Assembly (NCBI GenBank): GCA_959347315.1
Contig: OY365814.1
Coordinates: forward strand, 29,317,623-29,381,622
Length of the DNA stretch: 64,000 nucleotides
Origin: Bimastos eiseni
Taxonomy: Eukaryota; Annelida; Clitellata; Crassiclitellata; Lumbricidae
Direction: 5' to 3'
The notes beneath the pieces were generated by a model. It worked only from the letters and a program-made list of their open reading frames with translations, searched no databases and had not been told where the DNA came from. Positions 46,746 to 58,734 of this stretch are shown in pieces. The translations under genes and the position numbers were made by a program. Each line of letters opens with the position of its first letter. Position 1 is the first letter of the stretch.

Positions 46746-47728
46746 ATAAAAAAAAAACAGGCACACCTAGAGGCCTAGTCTATTTAATTGCCACTGACAA
46801 TGCATAATCGAGTTATGAAGCGGCCTGAAAAAACGCACTTAATCTTACGGTTCAAGGTAGATCTGTAGGGGGGCTCTCACATCGTCCGCTATAAGCCTAT
46901 AATTTATGCACATCCACACCAAGTGGGGTAAATAATGCGCTCACGGCAAACTGCTGAACATTTAAACTGCAATTATCACGCTCGATTCAAATGCATGTAG
47001 TAGACAGGCAGACACCTTTGCAGAAATCCTCTTGCCTGTTAGGCTTTATCAGAACATAAACTAACAGATGAGTCGCTGTTGAAAATGACTTGTTGAAACA
47101 GTTGACGACTATTGCAATTAGATATGACATACATGAAGCGCAATGTAATGTAAATCGGTTAAATTTCTGAGCCTAATCACCGGTGCCTAAGAGACACGAC
47201 GGCCGATTGGTTTTAGAGGTCGCCTCATAACCACGGTTTCCTCTAAGGTGTGCAAGTGTGCGCACGCACGGGCCGCTGAGCCAGATAATTTTTTTCTCCA
47301 AAAATAATGAGCCACGATGTCTTTTATGAAACTACGCAAATCGAGTCTCCTGCTGTCGGCTAAGGTCTACTGAGAAACTTTTGTTCTTTGGCTGATAAGG
47401 CCTCTTATTTATCTCTTGACAAAGGATCTCTCCTTAGGTGATTCGAACTCATCAACATAGACTTCTAGATAATTATGATCTTAATTTAACTATCATCGTA
47501 TTCAGCTCGGACCTGTGCACAATCGCGAGTAACATTTATTATCTTTTGCTCTTGAATAAGCTGGGGCTCAAAATGTTGCACGCACAATATATCTTGCGCA
47601 CACTATCTCCAAAAGATTAGAGGGAACATTGCTTGTACCATGGAAGAGTGTGTGTTCGATCTTCAATTCTTCATCCAACGAGACGGTTAGAATGTACAGC
47701 GTCACCGAATGATGCTTTGTCGTCAGAG

Positions 47729-47960
47729 GGTGTGTCTTGGTGGTTAGTATGCTGGACTGTCAAACCGAGAGGTCTTAGGTTAAAATCCTCGCCAGGGCAA
47801 AAATTTGTGTCGTGATTTGTGCCTCATAGGAGCCATAATAGTGCCTCATAGTCGACTCAGCGATGATGAGTATATCGACCGTACACAGTCGGTGGGAAGA
47901 TGAGCTGGCGAGGAAGAGGACTGGCCACCCCGCATATGCCGAGGCTAAAAATATGAAGTC
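47729..47960 (+). mobile_element. tRNA-derived SINE, family 2, copy 2
   Basis: Head GGTGGTTAGTATGCTGG and AGGTTAAAATCCTCGCCAGG, body CTCAGCGATGATGAGTAT, then CAGTCGGTGGGAAGATGAG, then GACTGGCCACC. It parallels 36868-37110 block by block. Confidence 0.8.
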
Positions 47961-48073
47961 GATTACACTTCAGAGCGGCCTCAGGGCTGATCTTCTTCTT
48001 CAATAGGTGATTAGATGATGGCGCCTTATAAACACGTTGCGGTGATAGTTCTGTAGTGTATAGCAGAAGACCA

Positions 48074-48330
48074 CCGATGCTCATCTTTGGGTCTAGTGGT
48101 GCCCTGCTATGGGTCTAGTATGCTCTGTCATAGGTCCAATGGTGCCCTCCTGTGGGTTCGATGGTGACCTATTAGGGTCTAATGGTACCTTGTAACGGAT
48201 CTAGTGATGCCCTGCTATGGGCTATTGACCCTACTATGCATCTAGCGTATGGTGCTCTGCCATAGGTATCGTGGTGCCCTGCTATTTTATTAGTGGTGCC
48301 CTGCTACGGGTAAAGTGGTGACCCGACATC
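48074..48330. repeat. Degenerate minisatellite, about 23 bp unit
   Basis: About ten imperfect units with consensus GGTGCCCTGCTATGGGTC followed by TAGT. Highly mutated, so probably old. Confidence 0.75.
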
Positions 48331-48691
48331 CACCGTTGTCAGAAACAGAATGAACTCGGATTTTGCTGCACATTATTGTTTACAGGGTTTGGTGACAGCA
48401 CTTTAATTGGGATCACTCATGACAAAGGTGATAGCACTCTTAATATTGTACAGTAGGGCCCTGCACAAAAACAACAACAACAGATCCAAAATGATATTAA
48501 ATAGTTGCACCTACTATAGACACATAAATAATATTATACAAAGAAGAAGATAGCCTCCTCTTTGTTTGAAGCTATCTTTTATTGATCTTGCAGACACTGC
48601 AGAAGTAATAATATAGGGTCTAATAATTATCATCGTAATTTACGTTGATACATTGTCAGCTGAATTGCTTTTAAATAACGAACATTGCTTG

Positions 48692-48890
48692 AATAATTGA
48701 TTGATTGATTAATTGATTGATTGATTTTTTTTGACCAACGGACTGACTGACTGACCGACCGACCGACCGACCGACTGACAGACTGACCGACTGACTGACT
48801 GATTGATTGACTTATTGGTTGATTGACTGACTGACTGACTGACTGACTGACTTACTTACTTACTGACTGATTGAGTGATTCACTAACTGA
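48692..48890. repeat. GACT/GATT tetranucleotide repeat
   Basis: ATTG, GACC and GACT units in blocks, grading into one another. Confidence 0.9.
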
Positions 48891-51590
48891 TTCCGCGATC
48901 TGTTCAACACATTTAAGATGAATTAAAAGCTGATTGGTAAATTCAATGCTTGACTGTTGTCAATGCCTCTGTCAGAAGTAAACGTCGCTTCAGGACAGCT
49001 GATATTTTAACATCTTCAACCTGCGAACATAGGCAACAGCAGATAGGCATAATGGACATACTGAAGCGTTTCGTAGGAATATCAGAACATATCGGTTCCG
49101 CCTAAGTGACTTGGTTTTCGCAGCAACTTCCTACTAAAATGACTAATACGGCTGAAAGAGATCTTAATTTGTGCAGCAGGCTATTCCGAATCCACTCCAG
49201 CGAGAACTTTAAACTGCTACTCAAGCGTACAGCTTTGCAATGCGAAAAGACCTTCGACACCCGACCAAGAGGGTGACGTCACCAATTTATGCAGCGCTCA
49301 TGAATAAACCGGTGCCCTGCGCTTGCCTTTTGAGTAGCGTTATGCAAATGAGCTGCAGGGAATGGGTGTTTTATGGGGACAAATTTACGCTCTTGCTTGA
49401 CCTACTGAATGAACTCGACTGAACCGTTTGCACAGCAGGCCCTTAGAACGAAAATAACAAGCTGAAAATGAACGGCATATCCGAAACTTATCAATTCCAA
49501 GTTCAGCAATAACAGTGACAAATGAACACTGGCTGACTGGGGACAAATATAAATTGTCCCGAACTTCAGGTTAAAACTGTTGTAATTATGCGTGCTTAAG
49601 TGGAGCAACCAAATTATACTAAATGATGCCAAATTATATTAATCATACCACTTGATACAAAATGATGACTAATGATTATAAACGCTAGATGTCATACGTT
49701 AATTTACTGACATACAATGATACTAGATTATACCAAATTGTGCTAAAATAATAATGCTGTCATGAAATGTTTCCGTCAGTAATTATACTTGGAACACGCC
49801 AACGTTGTCAATATTTATATAGACTGCATTGGAAAGTAATTGACGTTTTTTGTTTGCATGGATTGCTATAGTTCCTTGTTTGTCGCACTTAATGGTAGAA
49901 ACATTAATGCTAACAAGACTACAGCATGAGTCAGATCAACAGTGAACATAACCTAAGCATAACAAATATTAACATAACATATTAACATACTAACATAGGC
50001 GCCCTTGTAGCGGCATGGCTGCGTTACGGTGCTCTAGAAATCGTTCGTTTAATAACATAGCATTTCATAACATGACATAACACAACATAACATAACATAA
50101 CATAACATAACAGAGCAAATGTTAATGTACCATATTGTAACATTATGACTCTTCTCAGCCTACTGTGCATAGTTTTGCTAACAGGTGTTTTTTACTTGCT
50201 CACTGTGACTTTTAACATCGTTATAGATTCGTTAAGGCCAGCGTAGAGAGCTGCCTTTGAGTAGAAATCTTGAAGAGACGCAATATAAATGCTTGATTAC
50301 ATTACATAGCATAACATAGGAAACATATGCATAACGTAACATAACAAAACATAACATAACATAACAAAACATAACATAACATAGCATAACATAACGTAAC
50401 ATAACAAACCAAAACAGAACATAGCATGACATAACAAAACATAACATAATATGGCATAACATAACATAACATACGATAGCATTGAATAACACAGCACATA
50501 GCATAGCGTAACATAGCGGAGCATAGCATGGCATTGACTGCATAGCACTTAACATAGCACTTAACATAACACAGCATTACATGGCACCACTAAACAAAAC
50601 CTGTCCTGCCCCACGGACACGGTGTTACACAATGTGATGTATCATCTCTTATAGAAATCCATATCTAGTAGTATTTAATAGGTTCAAACCTAATGTCATG
50701 CAACATTATTTTAATCTAAACTGATCTACCATAATCTGATTTCACATATACTGATCTAGCCTGCTCCAAATCTAATCTAATCTTAAACATTTCCATTTAA
50801 TCTCTGACGAATCTATACACTCGAGAATTTGCACTAAATTATTCTGCCTGCCAATAACACGTACACAATCGAAGTAATGATGAAACCTTGTACGTCCTAA
50901 ACGCCGAGGTTTACTAGATCATTCTTCAAAGAACCTTTGAAGGGCGCCAGCTGTCTGCTAATGAGCACAACAGATGATTGGCGGTAATTGCTGAGACAAT
51001 TGTACACAATTTTTTTGACGATTACTATCGTTGGAAATAATGCGTGATCATTCAACGAAATTAGGAAATGTTTTCCAAGTCTGTACACCACGTAGTACGT
51101 ACTATACTATATGTCAGTGGTTGGTCTCATGCTCTGGAACACGCTCCCGTTGGCACTGCACTTATTGCCGGGTTCATTCATACTCTTTTTATAAACGCCC
51201 TAAGACTGTTTTATCCAACCGTGCCGCGATCCGGAGCGCTCCTGAGTGGTAGCTTTGAAGGGGCGCTATAGAAATCACCGTAATGAATGACTGTCTAGCC
51301 ATAATAACATAAAACCGTGGTCGGTTTATGATCCTATGCCGGTGTACTAGGCTGTAAAAACAGGTCAAAAGTCTATTTACCCAGGATATAATTGTATTTA
51401 CTTATGATCGAGTTAACTCTTAGTAGGACTAATTGAACTGACCTGTTGGCAATTATAGAAACTCCCACAGAATCGATTCATGAAAGGACATATTGAATGC
51501 AAAGTGCATAATTACATGGGACGTCGATCTTCCTAGGGTACATTCAAATGGGGCGCTTGATTCCTTCTGAGACTTAAAAAACTTGTAGAG
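48891..51590. other. Gene-poor stretch
   Basis: AT-rich sequence with pentanucleotide arrays (50066-50115 and 50303-50580) and GGCGC-TATA type dispersed motifs near 50010 and 51255. No gene recognised. Confidence 0.4.
50303..50580. repeat. AACAT pentanucleotide array
   Basis: ATAAC and ATAGC units over about 280 bp; a smaller array lies at 50066-50115. Open frames encode Met-Leu-Cys-Tyr-Val repeats and are not genes. Confidence 0.9.
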
Positions 51591-51593
51591 TTG

Positions 51594-51594
51594 A

Positions 51595-51630
<36 letters not shown>

Positions 51631-51831
51631 GATTATTATTACTAATATAATTATCATTATCATCATTAGCATTATTACTTTTACTATTATTATTATTATA
51701 ATCATCATTATCATAATTTTTATCATTATCATTATCACTATTACTTTTACTATTATTATTATTATTAATATTATAATCATCATTAACATAATTTTTATCA
51801 TTATCATTATCACTATTACTTTTACTATTAC

Positions 51832-51868
<37 letters not shown>

Positions 51869-52355
51869 TTTATTTTTATAATCATCATTATCATAATTTT
51901 TTATCATTATCATAATCACTATTACTTTTACTATTATTATTATTATTATTATTATTATAATCATCATTATCATAATTATCATTATCATAATTTTTATCAT
52001 TATCATTATCATTATCACTATTACTTTTACTATTATTATTATTATTAGTGGTAGTAGTAGTAGTACTATTATCATTATTATCATCATTATCATTATTACT
52101 ATTACTTTTACTATTACTATTACTAATATTATAACTATCATCAACATTTCGTAATTATTATAGTCATCATTATAATTATTAATATCGTTATCGTTATCGT
52201 CATCGTCATCATCAGCAGCAGCAGCAACAGCCACAGCATCAGCATTAGCATCAGCAGCAGAATCATAATTAAAATAATAATAACAATAATCATAATGGGT
52301 GTAGTAACGGAAGCAGCAGTAGTAGTAGTGATCGTCATCATCATACTCATCATTG
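51594..52355. repeat. ATT/ATC trinucleotide array with higher-order pattern
   Basis: About 760 bp of ATT and ATC triplets. A longer block (TATCATTATCAC, then TATTACTTTTAC, then ATT runs, then AATCATCATTA) repeats several times, so the array grew by segment duplication as well as slippage. Confidence 0.9.
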
Positions 52356-52889
52356 ATAATTACGCATTTACAGTGTCGTCACTATATCCAATAGTCAGCG
52401 ATCAATCGGCGGCAATTGCGTTTCAATGAATTACTCAACGCTCCTTCAGAGAAACCGCTTCTGAGAAGGATGCTCGAACCGAATACTCTGTTAACTGATG
52501 AGTTCTCCACACAAATGTTCGGCCACCGTGTCCCAGTCATTTAGCCGTAATAATCAGCCAGGTTAGACAACCACGGTCCCACGAGAAAGGTTCACTACCA
52601 AAATGATATTAATCGACCATTGTATTCAGTAAAATGAAAAATGGATTGGTGATAATTATTATAATGCTTGCTAGTCCAACTTTCTTTTCAGCAAGAATTA
52701 ATTAAGCAATTCAACTTCTATTTAAGCAAGAACACTTTTCAATAATCCAACAAGAACACTTTTCAATAATCCAACTTCTATTGCAACAAGCATGAATTAG
52801 AATTTTTTTTATATAGTCTATTGAGAAAAAAATAACTTTAAATAATCTGACTTCTATTTAAGCAACCCCCTAACAACGAGCCACATTGA

Positions 52890-53050
52890 TTTAACACGAA
52901 TTTTAGCACAGACGCCTTCAAAACCTCTCTGCTGCTACTATATTGTTCCCCACTTTTCATATAGCTTTGCCTACCGTATATAATTATAGCCAGTTCTAAA
53001 GGTTGACGAAAAGTTGACATCTCTGGCATGAAAACTGCGTCGTGTATAAC
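52890..53050 (-). repeat. Dispersed repeat, copy 2 (pair with 46560-46745)
   Basis: Carries CCCCACTTTTCAT, AGTTCTAAAGGTTGACG and GAAAACTGCGTCGT in the order of the other copy. Confidence 0.5.
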
Positions 53051-53529
53051 AAAAGCAGTCAGTCTCGTTACGAGCAATATATCCCAGGCTAGTTCAAACT
53101 GGCCCAAGCTAGTATCATCCATCCAACTTCTATTTTAGCGAATACAATTGGCGAATAATAACTCGTCGTGAACTTTGGTCGGTGAATCATTTGGCGTGAT
53201 ACGGACAGCTAATGATTGATCGTTCTTCGTGAGCATTATATTATTACAGTTGGGATGACACGATGCTATGGTTAGTCCACACATCATGCTGCAGGGCAAG
53301 TTCCGTTAGAAAAACTAGAGACACAGGAACGGGCTCAGAGAAGGAACATATCCTCGGTTCAAATGCAGCCTAGCAAATAGGAATGAATTGATTTATTCAA
53401 TTCATTCTGACATCAACAAAGCATCTCACATGCATGTGAAACGCCTCTTAAGCCGATTGTAAGCCACTTAATAATTTCAATGTTATCGAGAGTATTATTT
53501 TGTAAAATGCATCATCAGCATAATATAAG

Positions 53530-53815
53530 TGATGCGATAATGACGTCAATAAATGCACTGCTGAACACAACTTCACCGCGTCACAGGTCATGATATAATG
53601 ACGTCAATAAAAGAATTGCTAAACTCATCTTTTACCTATCATCAGCATGCGATAATGACGTCAATTATTACACTGTTGAGAGCAACTCTAACGTATCACA
53701 GGTTATGAGATAATGACGTCAATAGAGGCATTGTTAAACACATCTTTAGTACATCATCAGTGATGCAATAATGACGTGACCAAGTGCCCCTATCAATGCA
53801 ACTATGATGACGTCA
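53530..53815. repeat. 58-bp tandem repeat, one CRE palindrome per unit
   Basis: TGACGTCA lies at 53541, 53599, 53656 and 53714, a decayed TGACGTGA at 53772, and another TGACGTCA at 53808. Spacing is 57-58 bp except the last, 36 bp. Units alternate in type: the first and third share ATCACAGGTTAT-like ends, while the second and fourth share ATCATCAG ends, so the true period is a 116-bp dimer. The last palindrome overlaps the stop codon of the LicD-like gene. Confidence 0.88.
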
Positions 53816-54703
53816 ACACGGCGTCATAGTCGTCACTTGCCTGATTGTACTTTCCCGATACACAAGATCTTCACGAATCGATGACGACCCGTTGGCCGAG
53901 CGATGCGAAGTCCGACGAACAAACGGATAGAGGTGATGTAACCGTTCGCAGGGCACCCTGAGTGGACTCGAGAGGAAAGGCATGTCAAAAGTATGGCTGA
54001 AGTCCCGAGACTGACAGATCGAGACGTCAAAGTTGCTAGCGAGGAAGGCCTCCGTGTTGCACGGGGTCGGGACCATGTGATCCCCAAAGGGACGCCGGTG
54101 AAGGGGAAAGACGGCGCTCTTGGGCCAGATCTCGCTGGCCCGGAAGTGCGGCGACCCGTTCCAGATGTGCGTTCGGTTTTCGTAGAAGAAGAAGATGTCG
54201 ACGTAGGGCGTACGGTAAGTTTTGAGCAACACGCGGTGACCTGATTTCGAGTAGAACTTCCACTGGTAGACGTAATCCTCTGCCTCATCCGATCGAAGCG
54301 AGTAGAGTTCGAACGAGAGGGATACCCCCTTCGACGTCAGCGCCTCGAGGACGCGCGTCTGATCGGTGGTGTTGATGATGACGTCGATGTCGTCATCCCA
54401 AGGTATAAGGCCGTGATGGCGAAACGATCCGAGCAGGCTGCCCGATATGATGAAGAACGTGATGTTGGCTGACTCCATGGTCTCTACGAACACGCGGAAG
54501 GTCCTGTCTAGGAGCGCCTGCGATTCGGAGTCGAGCGATGACAAGAAGTAGGACTCGAAGGACCCGCTGAGGAATCCGCTGTTGGAGGCGTAGAACAACA
54601 CGTTGACCATCAAGACAACGCAGTTGATTATGAAGAGATTTCGGGCTGAACAACATCTCCAGATTGACCTCAACGCCCTCTGGACCTGGCAGTAGAAGTA
54701 CAT
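53813..54703 (-). CDS. LicD/fukutin-family nucleotidyltransferase-fold protein, single exon
   Basis: A 296-residue open frame from ATG (54701-54703) to TGA (53813-53815). Residues 22-39 form one hydrophobic segment, giving a type II membrane topology typical of Golgi enzymes. Residues 88-108 hold the LicD signature: SGSLLGSFRHHGLIPWDDD followed by IDV, with acidic residues 103-105 and 107 as likely metal ligands. Several N-glycosylation sequons (near 80 and 111) fit a luminal domain, and PCNTEAFL near residue 220 resembles a conserved C-terminal block of the family. Family members transfer phosphorylated alditols or choline to glycans; the substrate here cannot be told from sequence. Lack of introns, in contrast to the arrestin genes, suggests an intronless family or retrocopy origin. 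Codon use looks GC-richer than the surroundings. The - strand gene has a CRE palindrome upstream. Confidence 0.85.
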   Translation of the reverse strand: MYFYCQVQRALRSIWRCCSARNLFIINCVVLMVNVLFYASNSGFLSGSFESYFLSSLDSESQALLDRTFRVFVETMESANITFFIISGSLLGSFRHHGLIPWDDDIDVIINTTDQTRVLEALTSKGVSLSFELYSLRSDEAEDYVYQWKFYSKSGHRVLLKTYRTPYVDIFFFYENRTHIWNGSPHFRASEIWPKSAVFPLHRRPFGDHMVPTPCNTEAFLASNFDVSICQSRDFSHTFDMPFLSSPLRVPCERLHHLYPFVRRTSHRSANGSSSIREDLVYRESTIRQVTTMTPC

Positions 54704-54794
54704 CTCATTCGTTGTCGGAATTGCCTGGAATTACTCTTCCGATGTCTAGGCATGGAAGACGTGACCTATAATAAATCGCTCGTGAACGACTAGA

Positions 54795-54802
54795 TGACGT
54801 CA
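54795..54802. promoter_or_regulatory. Consensus CRE upstream of the LicD-like gene
   Basis: TGACGTCA lies 92-99 bp upstream of the start codon (the gene is on the - strand). It is the CREB/ATF consensus. On the - strand a TTTATTATAGG segment about 25 bp nearer the gene could be a TATA-like box. Function is inferred. Confidence 0.5.
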
Positions 54803-54809
54803 CTAGTCC

Positions 54810-57800
54810 TAAAAAAGGACATACACTCTGATCAGCTTCGTCACCGTTGAAATATTGGTTATTTCGCATTAAAAGCAAAGAATTCTGTTAAAAATAGGAT
54901 TTATTGTCTTGATACGTGTCTGAAACGGTGAGTGGACAGATAATCGTGGGACACTTAATCGCGCTTGATATAAATAAACCGAACAGAGAACAGAATTTAT
55001 TTTAATGAACAATAATCAGAATAGATAGTCTGTGCTCATTGTGAGAATATGAGCTGAGTGTTAGAACAATATAATCATATGATAGATAGTCTGTGATCAT
55101 TAAAAGAATATGAGCTGACTGTTAATGATACTGAAAAAGGATTAGTCAGTAGCAAAAAAGGACCAGTCTATATTGATGAGATGGGTGAACCAGGGCATGC
55201 AAATATTGACACGGCAGCAGCTGTCTAGAAGTCACCAAATATTCGCTCCGGATCTGCTGCTGTTATACATGAAAATCTTCATCTGGTCTAACATTTGATC
55301 ATATTCAAGCTCGTTTCTTGTGTCGGACGAGGCAATACACTGTCAGGACAGAGCTGGGTAAAATTCGTATAGAGTTGAAAGAATATTTTATGGAAGACAC
55401 TGCTGAAAATGTGCATTGCATCTGCCAACCAAAACTTGACTCGTGGCATCCCATTACTAGCATAATAGTATACGATTTTCATCTTCATCATACGTCACAC
55501 AGGATCATGTCCATAGATCAATTAATCATCGAAAAATTCGTATATTCTAATATCATGCGGATAAAACCCAGCCAGTTACAACCGCTTGCAATTGTTGCTG
55601 ATATGTGTTGCCTTCATGTGGTTTATCTCTTTTTCTACCATTTCCTTCGATTGCCAAATGAGCTTAGCATTTGTAACGTTAGAACATAAGATTTTGCAGC
55701 GCCAATATGTCCGTCCATTTTTATTGCAACGAGGCTTTACATAATTTGAAATTGCAAAACACGACAGTTAAGGCTCGAAAAGCGGCCAATTGTATTTTTT
55801 GATTAATGTCCGAGATAGTGTTGTAATCCATATAGTAGATCTATATCCATAGGACTGGCACACAAAATTATTTAACTTAATTAACAGTCCTCATTTGTTT
55901 TTGCACATTGGCGCATCTGGCATTGGTTAAACAAATAAAAAAAATAACACAACAATGCATCAAACGTTTATTTATCATTTATTTAAGTATTCAGTGACAA
56001 GCCCACACTACAGACCCGTTTGCACATAAAATAATTAACTGTCAATTAAGCATCACCTTGCATATTACTGGTTGAACAAATTCACTGTTGATAAACCTAC
56101 AAACCCGTTAGCAATTATATTACTAAATGATTGTCAAGTGAACAACATCCTCTTTTGTATTAACTAATAGGACAGAATAATTATTTCATTTTTTAAGAAT
56201 GGTCGTCGCGTGATTATAATTATATCGCGTGATAATCGGTCATTGCAATTAAGTGACGTTGTTAAGTGTCGCGTGATTATGCGAAGGACTCAGTCCTCGT
56301 GATTAGATGTCATGGAACAGTCTGAAACTGATATTGCGATGTGCTCTCTTACGAACTAACGCTTTCGTTCCTGCGACATTTTCCGCAGCAATTTCTTTCG
56401 ACGCGTGTATTTTTTCTATCACAAAATACCGTTACCACCCTGTTAAGTTATTTGAAACAGCTCTCCAGAAGTGTTTCGTCACAAAACTTATAAACACCGG
56501 CAAATAGTGACCCGACAAAATTTACAAAAATTTTTCATTTTGTGCAAAAATGACCTAAATGACAGTCACTGACCTATTTGTATAATTGCAAAGAAGCAAA
56601 CATCTTCAAATCCAAGTCGTTCCCATTTTATGGAAGACTTGAACACGACCCGACCAATGGTCCCGTTGCGGTTAAGTATACTAGGGTAGAATCCCGACAC
56701 GAATGACCTGGATCGTCCGTCTGGTAAGCATTGTCATTCTATGCAAATCTAAAACAATTTCTCAGCGCCCACAAAAGGCATGCGAGGAGGACCACGCAGC
56801 GTATCAAACGGTCGTTGCAATCAAGTCCGCATTAGCCAAGCGGCACTGTTCGTTCCAGTGTAGGGTCAAAGCCCGGGTAGTCAAGCCGAGGAGGCAGCAT
56901 AGTGTTACGGAGGAAATCGGTGCCGATGGTTGTCGTGTTGAATCGGGATCGGGTAATGTGAGTAGTTCAGCTTTCAACCGAGAGTGCACGAGAACCCATT
57001 CCAAGCGAAGAGTCTCTCGACCGAAAATATGGCTGAATGTCTACATCTATTAAATGATACACCCTTGCAATGTATAATTTAATAGATATATACGCATATG
57101 CATTGTTATATTATAACAATGCATATGCATTGTTATATTATAACAATGCATATGCATGTACGGACCGAAGCATCTACGTTTAGCAGCAGCGGAGTATACA
57201 TATCACTGCGCAGAGCGTCCATATAGGCAGCCCAGTGACAAATGCCTCCAATTTCAAGTAGGGGATCATTTTTTGGTCTTATAAGCGGGGAATTATCTCT
57301 CCTTCCTAACCCTGGGGATCGGGGTCTGTCTCCATCACTCAGAGGGGATTGACGCCACTGTCTATGCGAGTGCTTCGATGTTGTGGCCATTTTGCGCGGA
57401 TTGGCAAACCCTGTTGGACATAGGACTTGGTCGAGGAACGAAACCCTTGTTGTTATCTATGTCAAGTTAAAGACGACATTGGCCTGAGAATTACGTATAC
57501 CGAGCCATGTTGCCATGTATAAGACCATCTAGCCATCAGTCATGCATTTATTCATTCATTCATTCTGAGCATTTATGCAGCGCCCCTTCAAGAACCTGTA
57601 AAGGAGCTTTCCCAGCCCAGCCACGACTAAGGAAAAGACCTGATGGTCAGTGTACGATTTTTGCCTGGTCTATTCTAAAATGGTGCTATAGAAGCTTCGC
57701 AGTTGCACATTCAAACTACGACACAGTTCATTTAAGTCAATGTTGCAGTGATAAAATCTGAGTTGAGTATAATACTCTACAGTAGCCAACACTTTCAACA

Positions 57801-58730
57801 TTACAGGTGAGCAGAAACAATTTCAAACCTAAATTTCGTTGCAGTCATAGAAGCTAAATAGACTATAGGCCTAGTCCTAAGCAGTTGTTGACTAGTCCTT
57901 GTGCGCCGTGTTGATGTTTACGCCTGCATAAACCTTTGACTGCACGCCATACTAGCAGGAGTTAGCAACTCGGATGTAAGCTTAATGCTCTGTGAAATCG
58001 AAAGAAGAACCTGAGTCACTTTGCAACTGTGGTAACATCCATATTGACCGTACAGCCAACTATATACATCTATTCATTCATTTTGATAATTTATATAGCG
58101 CCTCTTCAGGGAAACTACTCAGAGGTGTAGAGCTATCTTCACGCCTAGCGCACATATTGTGTACATACTACACACATACATCCATAAAACCTACACACAT
58201 TTACACACACACACGTTGCAATTGATGTATGTGAAAGAAATAATTAGGCCTATTATGGCTGAAAATCAAATATAACTCTTCACAATCGATTCTGTTTGTT
58301 GTAATTTTCATTTGAATCACATCTGTGACAGCTTCGTTTGCTAAACGCTAAATTAAAATTTCATTTGTGACAAACATAATAATAGCCTATACCCTAAGTT
58401 GTCGGCAACGTCTTTTGTCTTTCCTCTCTGTGCCTTTTCTTGCGTAGTCAGATAAGAATTAATTTTATCATCTATACAAGAGCTGTTGCCCCAATATTTT
58501 GTTTCCTCTAGGTTTACAACCATGAAACGACCCAAGCATACGGCTGGAAGTGGCAGAAGCAAATGGGCCTAATATATTACTACATTAATTCAACGCCCAC
58601 CCTTCCTTCCTTCCTTCCATTTGTTTATCCACGAACCCTCCTCCTCCATCGATTCATCACCATTGCATTCATTCATCAGTCACTCCTTTCAACTACTTAT
58701 AGATCCGAGATGAATCCAATGATATCCACC
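54810..58730. other. Gene-poor stretch
   Basis: No recognisable gene. Open frames at 55318-55689 and 56703-57053 have no family signature. It contains a near-duplicate GATAGTCTGTG segment (55025 and 55083), the 27-bp palindromic tandem repeat at 57094, and GGCGC-type dispersed motifs near 57580 and 58095. Confidence 0.4.
57094..57158. repeat. Tandem 27-bp palindromic repeat
   Basis: Two perfect 27-bp copies (57094-57120 and 57121-57147) and a partial third. Each carries TTGTTATATTATAACAA, an inverted repeat around a single T, joined by GCATATGC, itself palindromic. Confidence 0.9.
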
Positions 58731-58734
58731 CAAC

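Larger units (their letters stand above)
42755..47728. other. Gene-poor stretch downstream of the arrestin cluster
   Basis: No convincing gene. It contains a tRNA-like segment (43010-43075), a GACA repeat (43741-43780), a TIR-bounded element (44127-45001) and one copy of a repeat pair (46560-46745). AATAAA at 43487-43492 could serve gene E but lies far from its stop. Open frames are short and without family resemblance. Confidence 0.45.

Noticed and set aside
51533..52234. 233-codon frame on the - strand, Asn/Asp/Ile-rich
   Set aside because: Translation of the ATT/ATC array; no non-repetitive domain.
53833..54288. Other frames overlapping the LicD-like gene, both strands
   Set aside because: Shadow frames. 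The 296-residue frame has the family signature and a membrane anchor, while these have neither.
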